Shown: piece after piece, positions 54,990-64,000 of the stretch
How the letters are laid out: each line of letters starts with the position of its first letter
How positions within the stretch are numbered: position 1 is the stretch's first letter
DNA from: Daphnia pulex
Lineage: Eukaryota; Arthropoda; Branchiopoda; Diplostraca; Daphniidae
Reading direction: 5' to 3'
Assembly (NCBI RefSeq): GCF_021134715.1
Contig: NC_060018.1
Location: forward strand, 6,775,501 to 6,839,500
Length of the DNA stretch: 64,000 nt
The notes under the pieces: generated by a model
What the model was told of the DNA's origin: nothing
What the model saw: only the letters and a program-made list of their open reading frames with translations
The model's database searches: none
Made by a program: the position numbers and the translations under genes

Positions 54990-55635
54990 GAATGTTACAG
55001 CATGGCCTACTTAATGGTTAAGGCCTGTAAACTTGAATCCTGCCCCATGAAGGCGAGAGGATCTGCCAAATTCCCTATCCTTTCCCCGGGCAAGAGCCAA
55101 TCAGACGAAAAATGGAGGCTACAACTTCGCCATCTGTCGTTCAATACTGCTATCTCGTTAGAATGGTTAGGTAGCTAGATATAATAAATTTTTCTTCGAC
55201 TGTTTCATAGCAGTGGTAGCCGTATGGATAGCAATGTCAGCTACCACACCATGGCGCGGCGTTCAATTCTCGGTTGGGAGGTATCTTTTTAATTTGCAGT
55301 TTATAACAAAGGTTGTGTTTCACGGAATAATTTATTCGAAAAATTTTGCTGGAATTATGCACATGTCCTTTTTATCCTATTTAGTCGTTTTCCTCAACAT
55401 CTGCTGTTGAACTTAGTAGGAAAAACGCATTTCGTGGCATCTAACAATTTGTTATTTAGTTTACAACGAAATTTACATCTTAAAACACCAGATGGCGAAG
55501 TTGTAACCTCCATTTTTCGCCTGATTGGCTCTCACAGGGACAGGGCTAGGGAATTTGGCCACGCCTCTCGCCTTCATGGCAGTGGATACAAGTCTACAGG
55601 CCTTAACCATAGAGTAGGCCATGGTTACAGACGTT
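54990..55635. mobile_element. Foldback element with long inverted repeats and internal Pol III-like promoter
   Basis: The left arm (about 54990-55135) and right arm (about 55487-55635) are inverted copies of roughly 145 bases with moderate divergence. Shared blocks are GGTTAAGGCCTGTA, CATGAAGGCGAGAGG, CCAAATTCCCTA, GAGCCAATCAG and GAAAAATGGAGG. The interior starts with a tRNA-like unit on the plus strand: A-box-like GGTAGCCGTATGG at about 55215 and B-box GCGTTCAATTCTC at about 55258, the usual spacing for Pol III. This suggests a tRNA-derived SINE framed by inverted arms, or a MITE that took up a SINE head. No coding capacity. Confidence 0.7.
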
Positions 55636-56176
55636 AAAATCTTCAACATGGAGTCAACTGTGTTGCCAAATTTTCATACTCATGGTTTCAAAGGTTTCAA
55701 AGCAAAAATTTACAACTTAAAAAGTAATGATTCATGATCCATTAAAATTTGAAACTTATTTAATTTTTTAAGAAAAATCAATTAAAGTAGCTGAAAACCT
55801 TAAAGACCTGGCCTATGTACTTTTTTTTTTTTTTTTTTTTGTATTACTAGGCCTACTCAGACTTGAGTGTTGCCTATGTACTTTGTATATCGATATCGCG
55901 AATGAAAAGATTGCTACTCTTATGAGAACCCGCCGCTATACCCACTAGACTGTCAATCGCTTTCCTTCAATTGATTCTGACCATCGAGCAACGCAAGTCA
56001 GACACACAGGCATCCAAAGGGTGGAAAGGATCTGCGGAAATGTGGAACAAAAACCGATACTTACGACCCTCTGGCTATGTACTATGGCAACAGGAAAGGG
56101 GCAGGGAACCCAAAATTTGTCCCACACAGAAGCGTACGATGATGGGCCGTGAACTAAATTAGGCCATGTACGGAGG
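55636..56176. other. Gap with poly-T tract
   Basis: Contains a run of more than 20 T at about 55819-55840, a common mark of SINE or retroposed tails. A minus-strand open frame through 56235-55945 starts with a hydrophobic helix (YLTGIVALFILLLH) that is also conserved at copy 1 of the repeat (38880-38935). No family was recognised. Confidence 0.4.
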
Positions 56177-57732
56177 CAATGGAGCAGCAGGATAAATAGT
56201 GCAACGATGCCAGTCAAGTAAATTATGACATACAAATTTTAACAAAATAAAACTGATAAAACGAAAATTCTGAAGACTGTCGCGCAGCCCCTTATTAAAT
56301 AAAGTGCATCGGCACCAGCTCACCACCGTTAATATCCTACCGAAATTATTCAATGCAGTTAGACTGTACGAAAAAAAGATAAAGAAAAAAGAAATGAAAT
56401 GACGCAACTGCCACAGGATCCATGAAAGTCAGAGGTCCTTGAATACGACCATCGAATACGTCAGACTCAGCTCATAACGCTAAATCAATAAAGAGTTTGC
56501 CGGTTGCGGTGTAATTTTATGTTGCTAAAGCAAATCTAAAGGAGTGTCATTCTCAATTCTCATTCACTTGACGGCATCGCCAATCCTATCAGATGTTTAC
56601 CTGTCTGTGACGTTTACGTCTACCCTCTGGCGCGATCCGCATGCTCTGTAGCTAGTTAAAATCTAAATAATTGTATTTAGGGAATAATTGGTGAGTCTGC
56701 ATATGCATATGAATTTCCACCGAATAATCCGAAATAATCATAAAATAATTTAAAAAAGCGAAAAAAAAGCGCTATCCCGAAACTAAAAATAGAGGAATTT
56801 TCTTGTGAAACTTGATCGTAATAGGTTACTTGGTAACTACTAAAGCCCCGCATTTAATCAATCTGTTTGAGTTAGTTCAGGTAGACGAATCCATTCGTCA
56901 CCACTAGGTAGATTTTTTCTTCCGCAGAAGGCACATTATCAGGATATTTTATACCATTTATTTAATAACTAGCATAACACACTTCTTTGGCGAACCTAGT
57001 CTTTGTTTTCATCAGATATCTCAAATAAGCTTTACCATTGGTCAAGATGGTTATGGAAGAAATGTAACGACAGAGGCGAAGTCTTAAAGGTTCTCCGAAA
57101 CTAAATCCAAGTGAGAGATACCTTGTTACATTACTCTTCACCTATATACATACAAAGAATGACAATTAAAGGCCATTTTGCTTAGTACCTCACAATGAAC
57201 CTTCTGGTTCCTCCGGGGATTCGAACTCGGGACCACTCGACACTCGACATGCTCGTGGAAAGATCCCTTATCCGATTCAACCACAGGTCCTCTTTTTGTT
57301 TTGCTTTTAATTGCAAAGAAATATCTGACATGAAACATCCAATTTGCACTAAATAGAACAAATATAGTTAATGCGGGGAAATAAAAATTAAAGTCTGTCC
57401 TTTAAACAGTGTTAATGCTTGTTGATATTTTTGCATTTGAACTTGGAAGATAAAAGCAAAATTATATTGCATTACTATTTTTAGTTTTTAGTGCCACCTG
57501 CTAATTTTCAAACGCGCGGCGGGCGTTTTGAAAAAAAAATCAACAGCGTGTAAAAATTTTTTTAAACAGCGTGTCCAAAAATGGACACATCAACGTGTCT
57601 AAAAAATGCCAGCGTGGCATGGGTAGCGGCCCTATGGAAAGATGTTTCCCACTCACCATGTTAAATTTGCCATTTACACATCCATTTGGTGGCGCAACAG
57701 TCAACTCCACCTTTTAGTACAATGAGCGAATT
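56177..57732 (+). repeat. Local repeat family, copy 2 (longest)
   Basis: Starts TGGAGCAGCAGGATAAATAG as copy 1 does, picks up the main conserved body at 56516, and runs to AGTACAATGAGCGAATTCC near 57732, the same end as copy 3. The antisense tRNA-like unit is at 57290-57205, with B-box complement around 57217-57230 and A-box complement around 57272-57283. Copy 2 lacks the nested hairpin of copy 1. No open frame of note, so non-autonomous. Confidence 0.78.
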
Positions 57733-58066
57733 CCCCCCCCCTCCCTTGTTGGAAATTTTGCATGGAGACTGGGAAGCATCTCTCTATATACCCAGGCTCT
57801 GTAGTGGCAAGGAGGTCTCAAATATTCAATCGAGATCGTCAGATAGTCGCGAAGATTAGGCTTTCGAATACGCTGGGTCTACAAACCGTTACTATGGTAA
57901 AGATAGCCGATCCACAACAGTTCTTTCCTTCCTCAAGTTTTCTTATTTATTAGAGCACACCAGCATCCGGTTTCTTTTTCGTAACGAATTGGTACGTGCA
58001 CTTGCTGCCTTGTTGCAGCACTCTCTTTTTCTGTAAAGAGTCTTCAAATAGGGCTTAAATTAAATT
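57733..58066. other. Unassigned DNA between repeat copy 2 and the gene-fragment mosaic
   Basis: Begins with a C-run (57728-57742) and TCTCTCTATATACCCAGG. I see no gene. The boundary with the fragment block is near 58060. Confidence 0.35.
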
Positions 58067-58155
58067 AAATACATTTAATTCAGATAAACTTCCGGTGGTG
58101 AATCCTAATCAGTTCGTGTTGTGTTTGAGATCAGAGTTCGTTGTGTTGGAGATGT
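58067..58155 (+). repeat. Copy of the 88-bp Brat-upstream segment
   Basis: Matches 19708-19796 in the same orientation with few substitutions. It lies immediately before a cadherin gene fragment, so it has been moved out of its Brat context. Confidence 0.8.
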
Positions 58156-58166
58156 GATGATGATGC

Positions 58167-58393
58167 CGAGTGATGACCACGGACGACCAGGACCAAACTG
58201 GACCGCCCGAAGTCATTCCCGAGTATACGAAATTTAAGTCTTACGAAGTTGTCGCTCGCCATCAAGGCAACCCGCGCCGCTTTCGTCCACCGGCGACGAT
58301 TGTTCTGCGTGTTCTGGGCGCCAACGAAAACAGTCCGGAATTCTATCTGCAACAGTATTTTGTCGCCGTCTCGGAGACTCTACAAGTGGGCGA
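58167..58393 (+). pseudogene. Cadherin-repeat exon fragment
   Basis: About 75 codons spell the end of one cadherin repeat and start of the next: SYEVVARHQGNP, then ATIVLRVLGANENSPEFYL, then YFVAVSETLQVGE, ending at a good donor (GAG then GTAAGT). In typical repeats the first motif is DxGxP and the second DxNDNxPxF. Here HQGNP and GANENSPEF have lost two calcium-binding aspartates. No other cadherin exon lies nearby, so it is a captured or stranded fragment. Confidence 0.7.
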
Positions 58394-58689
58394 GGTAAGT
58401 CGAGCGTTGATTTTCTCCTTAGTAGAACTAAAAATAAAAAGATCCCGAGGTTTTAGTCATTTTACGTAGATATAAAAATATAATGAGGTGGTTGTAAATC
58501 ATGAAACAAAATAATAAAAACGATCGCTATATTGACTCTTGATTGGATAATGACAGGTACAACAACCCAAATCGGTACAACAAAACTTGAATTCGTGATT
58601 TTATTAAAATTCTTACAAAAATAAATTTGATTCGCCGTTATAGTTAACTACGGCAACTGATTCGGACATGGAGTCCAAGTTGTAGGCCA

Positions 58690-59306
58690 AGGTTGTGGTA
58701 ATGCTGCCCGTCTTCCACTTCCTGCAGTTGCTGTGTGAGAATCACAATCGAGACCTGCAGAACTTTTTGCGGGCCCAGTCCAACAAAAACAGTTACAATT
58801 TAGTGTCAGAGACACTCATGTTCCTCGTCTGCATTTGCGGATCGACGACGGGCGAACTGGGTCTGCTCGGCCTCTACATTAATGAGCACAACGTCGCCCT
58901 CATCAACCAAACCCTGGAAACATTGACGGAATATTGCCAAGGACCTTGTCACGAAAACCAAAACTGCATCGCCACTCACGAGTCGAATGGACTGGACATC
59001 ATCACGGCTCTTCTTCTTACTGACATCAATCCATTAGGTAACAATTTCCTTTCATTCCATTTGATTCTAATAATTATTTGATCAATTATTTAGGACAATG
59101 GAGAATGGATCTTGCATGTTTTGGAGTTGAAAAACAACGCCTCCAAGTTGTTGCTGGCCGTCATGGAGAGTCGTGGGGACAGCGAGAACGCGGAAAGGAT
59201 CCTGTACAACATGAATCCTCGCCAATTGGTGGACGTTGCCTGCAAAGCCTATAACCAAAAGTTGGTCGGTGGAGAAGACGAAGAAGCCAGTCCCAAAACA
59301 TGGTAA
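58690..59306 (+). pseudogene. Inositol 1,4,5-trisphosphate receptor (ITPR) fragment
   Basis: Two exons of the regulatory domain are present. 58690-59038 contains [48 protein letters not shown] and [15 protein letters not shown], with a donor after it. The second, from 59092, should read [16 protein letters not shown] but has a four-base insertion after MDL that breaks the frame; the rest ([17 protein letters not shown]) resumes in another frame to a stop at 59306. The receptor is about 2700 residues, so this is a small piece with no ligand core or channel. It is a pseudogene fragment beside an unrelated cadherin exon. Confidence 0.88.
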
Positions 59307-59873
59307 AATTTAAAGAAAAAACGAGGAATTATTTTCGTGTAAACTAATTCCAAATTGAGGTTTAAGAAATTTGGTTTAGAAAGTTTAAGAAAGAGGTTTA
59401 TAAGAAAACAAATAAAAAAAAACTACTGTGACTTTACAATAGAGTTCCATATTAAATCTTACAACTTGGTCGCGCTTGGTCGTTAATTCTACATAGCATT
59501 CATATGGATTCAGAAATGCTACATTTTTTTTATTAGAGTTTTGTAGGTCATAGCCTATGCTTTTTTTTTTTTTTTTTTTTTAAATTGCAATCATCGATGT
59601 TTGCTAAATAAAAAAAAATAAAAATTCTACCATATTCTACTATATTCTACCATTATTTGGATTCAAAAAGACTACCGATAGCCGTCACCAGATGGGGGTT
59701 TTAGCACTGACAGGGCAATAGTTGGTTGGCAAATGTTAGACCGGCATGGCAATAGATATCACGGATGAAAAAGGTGACTTTTCGTCTGCTATCCATGACA
59801 ACATCCCAATTCTCACTTTGAAGAAAAACACAAAAAGCATGTGAAGTGTCAACACATCAAACATAATCTATTC
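59307..59873. other. Gap upstream of CARS2
   Basis: AT-rich with a T-run of about 20 at 59561-59580 and a short tandem ATATTCTACC-type repeat near 59630-59650. The CARS2 promoter and leader should be in the last 200 bases. Confidence 0.4.
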
Positions 59874-62441
59874 ATGGCGTTAATACGTTTAGCTCGTCTT
59901 GGTCGTAAACTGTATTTCGAAGAATGTATTACAACGTATGAAAAACAGTTTTCATCAGTGTCATTGAACCCAATTCCTGGGCTAAATGTTTACAATTCCC
60001 TGTCAAAGGAAAAATCACCAATTTTTACAAAACACCCAAATGTTCTGACCTGGTAATAAGTTGTTGTTTTAGCCACGATTTTAACTGCTAACATACGAAA
60101 TCATCCCTGAATAACCAGTCATATTGTAGTTATCTCAAATCAAAAAAATTAGGCAGGTTACTGTCCCACACCCAAAATTTGTTATGTTATATTATTGTAT
60201 TGTTACAGGTATATCTGTGGCCCAACAGTCTACGATTTTTCACACATTGGCCATGCATGGTACTTGCAGCTGATCCTGATATTATTTTTAATATTTTGTT
60301 CATGTTTCTCATACTTTATATCATTTTTTTTTATAGGTGCTATGTCAACTTTGATATTATGAGAAGGATAATGGAACAATACTTCAATTTAAATGTTGTC
60401 CAAGTCATGAATATAACAGGTAATATATTTGAATTTACAGAATGCTAAGTTCTTCATCATCATAATAATACTACCATAATTAACCGTTTCTATAGACATT
60501 GATGACAAAATAATTCAGAAGGCCATTGATGAGGTATTGCAACATGTTATTGTCATCCCTAAAATTTCATTAGCTTCTTATTATATGTGATATTTAATCA
60601 TTCAGAAACTGGACTTCAAAGAAGTTTCATCCAAGTATGAAATTTCATTCTTAAATGACTTGGATAATCTTTCAGTTCAGAGACCAAGTGTGTTGACCAA
60701 AGTGACTGATTTCATTCCTCAAATAATATCATTCATTGCGACTTTGCTTCATCAAAAACTGGCCTACACAACTAGTGATGGATCTGTCTACTTTAGTCTG
60801 AATGCTTATTCAAAAAAATACAAATATGGTAAGCTAAAGCCCTCTCAGGTACCACTAATGGAAGCGGAAAACCAAAATCGAAGACCAAACCAAAATGAAG
60901 ACTTCGCGCTGTGGAAAGCAACCAAGTCTTCTTCAGAACCTAGTTGGAGTCCTAGCTGGGGAGGAAAGGGGAGGCCCGGTTGGCATGTAAATTATAAGCT
61001 TATTTTTAATTGATAACTCTCATACTCATTAATTTGGTCTTTGATTAACTAATGCAGATTGAATGCTCTGCTATGGCAAGGTGGGACAAAAATTGTAAAT
61101 GCTTTGTTCCAATTTTATTTTGAAACATTCTTAATTCAGTCACATTTTTGGTTCCTGGGTCGATGTCCATTCTGGGGGGATCGATTTGCTTTTTCCTCAT
61201 CATGAAAATGAAGAAGCGCAATGTTGTGCCTATCATGGAACTTCTCAGTGGGTTGGGCATTGGATACATAGCAGTAAGTGAAACAGCTATTTATAAATTT
61301 TCGTGATTGTTTTTAACGAAATTCTCCCACGTCTTACTTTCTACTTATCTGGAAGATCTATTACATTTACCCAATGGTGCAAAAATGTCAAAGTCATTGA
61401 AAAACTCTATTACCGTGAGAGAGTTTCTAGAAACGTATTCAGCCGAACAATTTCGTATGATGTGCGTCATATCGAACTATCGAAATGGTATGCTTAGCTA
61501 CATGTCGTCATTCGTTAAAATCGTAAATTCAATATTTTACTTGCTCCTGTTACATTTAGCAGTTTATGATTCTTTTCAGGAATGGATTTTACTGAGGATT
61601 CTTTAAGATTAGCTAAAGATATGTTGGATACGTTTCGTACGTTTATCACAGAATGCAGATTTTATATCCGGAACAGCTCTTCATGTCAATCATCGATTGA
61701 TTCAAACTTCTTGTTTTCCGTATTATGATTTGTCGTATATAATTTGCTTGCTTTGTTTTTATAATGAAAACGTTTACTAGGCATTAGAAGAAACTAAATC
61801 CAAGGTAGAAATTCACTTGGGTGACGACTTTAATACAGCTGAAGCTACCAAAATAGTTCGGAAGTTGGTACAATTAACCAGAAAAGAAATGAACGATCCC
61901 AAAACCTTTAATACCACGAAATCCGATTGCGGAATCGCGGCTGTGGCAAGCGTACAGCACTTTGTGTCTAAATATTTAAACACCCTTGGATTCAAGTTGA
62001 CTGTAAGGAACACCGTATTTTTTATTATGATTGGACTTAATTTATTATTATAATTGTAATTTAGGACATTTCTGTCAGTAGCGCTGAATCTGATTCAGCT
62101 TCAATCATTGATGATTTTGTTGGATTTAGAAGTCAAATTCGCCAACATGCTTTAGCGATAAAAAAGGCAAGTAATTTTTTTTTTTCAATAAGTTTATTAT
62201 GACATTGATCATTAAATATATTTTTCAAATCGAACAATCCAATTTTAAGGGTGATAAGGTGGACCCAATGAATACCAAGAAAATTTTGTTAGCTGCTTGT
62301 GATAATTTAAGAGAAGATTTGAAGCTTAAAGGAATACAACTGAAGGTACTAAATTTTCCCCAAAGAAATTTTTTAAATAAATTACACAAGAAACTTTTTT
62401 AGGATCATGAGAAAAATACGACATGGACGTTGACAAAATAA
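59874..62441 (+). CDS. CARS2: Mitochondrial cysteine--tRNA ligase
   Basis: Thirteen exons join to about 539 residues: 59874-60052, 60209-60259, 60337-60419, 60496-60533, 60606-60986, 61058-61080, 61140-61273, 61356-61487, 61580-61719, 61781-62002, 62065-62166, 62250-62345, 62403-62441. The Met at 59874 gives a basic, acid-poor leader ([15 protein letters not shown]) suited to mitochondrial import. Class I motifs: [15 protein letters not shown] (HIGH-type), the zinc-site [24 protein letters not shown], and KMSKSLKN. The C-terminus ends [12 protein letters not shown] as in other CysRS. The length and single catalytic core fit the organellar rather than the larger cytosolic enzyme. The intron after 62166 starts GC (AAG then GCAAGT), a rare but valid GC-AG intron. 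The start of exon 8 at 61356 is set by the pyrimidine tract ending GGAAG. Confidence 0.92.
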
Positions 62442-62607
62442 TCGAAGAACGTTTTGTTAGCGTTACTTCTTCCACTTTGTAAAAGACGTTATTGCTAAAA
62501 TAATAGAGATCAGTTGTAATGTATAGTCATTCATTTTTGTTTATTCATTCAGACATTTATTTTAACGTTTCTGGTTTTGCGTAATTGCCGATCTTGTGTT
62601 GCGTTTC

Positions 62608-63187
62608 TTATTTTGTCGACTGATTTGAAAGTGCACTACTAGTTCTTTTACATTTTTTCCAGCTTGTCACCTCGGAAGATGGCTTCACGTTTTGCAGTTT
62701 TTTTAATAGGATCTTAAGATAAAAAGGCAAATGAATTAGGAGGTAAATTTCGTATTTTTTTTTAAATTTTAAATTTAGTCTATTTACCATGTTATCGTGT
62801 TCAATTTGCTTCAGCTGTTTTCTCCTGTTGATTGAAGCGCTACCATTGAAAATTTCCCGTTTCGTGTAGAAGGCAGGTTTTAAAAAAATTCTCTTTTGCC
62901 CATTTTGAGCTTTCACCATTTTGTTTTCGAGAAAATTGTGAACGTCACATTGTTGATTCACGTATTTAGGATTTTTATCTAACACCCAATAGGATTTTTA
63001 GTCTCATTTTTGGGGTTGTGTTTCTAATCAATGGAAGGTTATTCACGCCTTTACAAAGCATATCCAAATCCGTATTGTTTTCTTCCACATTAGTACTATA
63101 GTCTTTGGGAAAATTACTTTTTCCCTTTTCGTCTTGTGCCACTTCATCATCTTCCGATTCAAAAGATGAGCTGTACGTTATATCCAT
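62608..63187 (-). CDS. CFAP97/Hemingway-like small protein
   Basis: The start at 63187 gives an acidic N-terminus (MDITYSSSFESEDDEVAQDE). Further on are NRRKQLKQIEHDNM, a clean intron (62787-62713), and ILLKKLQNVKPSSEV in the last exon (62712-62608). The motif of Arg-Lys-rich start, IE-x-DN and LLKKLQxVKPS is that of the CFAP97 (KIAA1430/Hemingway) domain, linked to sperm and ciliary axonemes. The N-terminal part and the CFAP97 part are in different frames around 62980. An intron with its acceptor at 62979 (GTTAG) and a donor upstream (for example near 63120) would solve this. Otherwise the gene carries a frameshift. Confidence 0.6.
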
Positions 63188-63544
63188 TTACTTGCACTAT
63201 TCCAGGATTCTGCTGTTTAGGTTACCAAGGAAACAGAAACGGCCACAAAAACTACAAGAGTAACGAAAGGTGCGCGTAGGAAATGCGCCAAAACCAAATT
63301 AGAAAAATCTACAGTAAAATTTGAAGATTACATTTTTTATAAATAAGTAATTTTTACAATGGGTTTCAGGTATTTAGATATTTTTTTATTTTATCCAGAA
63401 AAAATGCCGATAATAATCAAAACCAAACTTAATAGAAGATAATATTTGCATGAATATCTAATTTATTACATGTATTCTTTAAGAATCACAATTTTTTGTT
63501 TGTATTGGAATTTCTTGAACGTAATTGCGCGACATTCACAAACC
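63188..63544. other. Gap between CFAP97-like and HIU hydrolase genes
   Basis: AT-rich, nothing coding. The right part is the expected 3' UTR of the hydrolase. Confidence 0.4.
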
Positions 63545-64000
63545 CTAACTTCCCCTGTAGGTACTGTAACCAAATGGACTGATGAGGAGTGGCACATGGT
63601 AATGTTCATTTGTATTCACAATGTTGAAAACCACCTGAAAAAAATTTCCCTATCTTTTTAAATTGTTAATGAAGAAAATGTTTTAAAATCCATACCTCAA
63701 CATAAGGATAAAATGTGATAATATTCATGTCCTTGAAATATGATGATGTATCAAAATACATTTTGTACATTCCTGGAGTGAATCCCTCTTTTGAAGTCAG
63801 TCCTGTAAGTCGCCCATCCTCGTTTGTTTTTCTATGTAGCAAATTTTCCATTTATTGCATATAAAATCTAAACAAGTGAATAATTGAAAAAGAGAACTTG
63901 AAATGTATACCCTTCCTTAAGAACTTCCCATGTCGAGTCCGATTTCATTCGGTGCAACGTGATTTGCATGCCATTCGCAGGCTTTCCCGTTGCGGTATTT
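63545..64000 (-). CDS. 5-hydroxyisourate hydrolase (transthyretin-like), 3' part
   Basis: Three exons are seen on the minus strand: 64000-63911 (continuing off the window), 63831-63696 and 63634-63545. They read [18 protein letters not shown], then [27 protein letters not shown], and finally [19 protein letters not shown] and a stop. The YRGS C-terminal tetrapeptide and the HYHVPLLxSPxxYSTYRG block are the diagnostic signature of HIU hydrolase; transthyretin lacks YRGS. The enzyme converts 5-hydroxyisourate to OHCU in uric acid breakdown, usually in peroxisomes. The first His of the active site is probably in the missing N-terminal exon. Confidence 0.93.

Noticed and set aside
55945-56235. 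Membrane protein gene on the minus strand
   Set aside because: Only the first 16 residues form a helix; the rest has no family features, and the helix part recurs within repeat copies. Treated as repeat-associated.
61274-61355. Apparent lack of an AG acceptor before the KMSKS exon of CARS2
   Set aside because: At first the exon seemed to begin near 61326 with no AG. Using the pyrimidine tract that ends GGAAG at 61355 gives a normal acceptor, the right phase and a product (IHS then [14 protein letters not shown]) that fits the family.

Overview
The window is animal nuclear DNA. Genes are split by many short introns (mostly 60-100 nt, GT-AG), there are no operons, and several products are clearly arthropod-like. 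The NHL domain of the Brat gene, for example, is nearly the insect sequence as I remember it. AT-rich DNA, tiny introns and dense packing suggest a small crustacean such as Daphnia. That species guess is inference. I assembled the exons by eye from splice signals, reading frame and family motifs.

Layout, 1-36.7 kb (ordinary, well-kept genes): the 3' end of an SLC16 monocarboxylate transporter (+); a repeat-bearing gap; BRSK/SAD kinase (+, 12 exons); Brat TRIM-NHL protein (-); a harmonin/USH1C-like PDZ scaffold (-, with 12-nt and 25-nt microexons); an SRSF7/x16-type SR splicing factor (-); a PXYLP1-like histidine phosphatase (-); and an AGBL2/3-type cytosolic carboxypeptidase (-, 16 exons).

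Layout, 37-59.4 kb (rearranged accessory region): copies of a roughly 1.0-1.5 kb repeat with an antisense tRNA-like Pol III promoter lie beside broken pieces of other genes. These pieces are an unassigned fragment at 38.1-38.6 kb, a decayed Girdin/CCDC88 pseudogene at 40.4-42.9 kb, and a mosaic at 58.0-59.3 kb. The mosaic holds DNA shared with the brat upstream region, a cadherin exon and two IP3-receptor exons. Amid these lies the most interesting gene (43.6-48.5 kb, -). It encodes a predicted 1396-residue protein with an N-terminal FHA domain, a Senataxin/Sen1-type SF1 helicase core and five tandem C-terminal NXF1/TAP-C-like UBA domains. I know of no protein with that architecture. Its 5' half, together with the upstream eIF4A3 pseudogene, is tandemly duplicated (about 4.35 kb, nearly identical). 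The result is a second truncated FHA-helicase gene and a second eIF4A3 pseudogene piece.

Layout, 59.8-64 kb: mitochondrial cysteinyl-tRNA synthetase CARS2 (+, 13 exons, one GC-AG intron), a small CFAP97/Hemingway-like gene (-), and the 3' part of a 5-hydroxyisourate hydrolase (-) running off the right edge.

Apart from the tandem duplication there is no sign that neighbouring genes work together. The best lead is the FHA-helicase-TAP-C protein and its truncated duplicate. It would plausibly link phospho-dependent recruitment, RNA/DNA unwinding and nuclear-pore or mRNA-export contacts.
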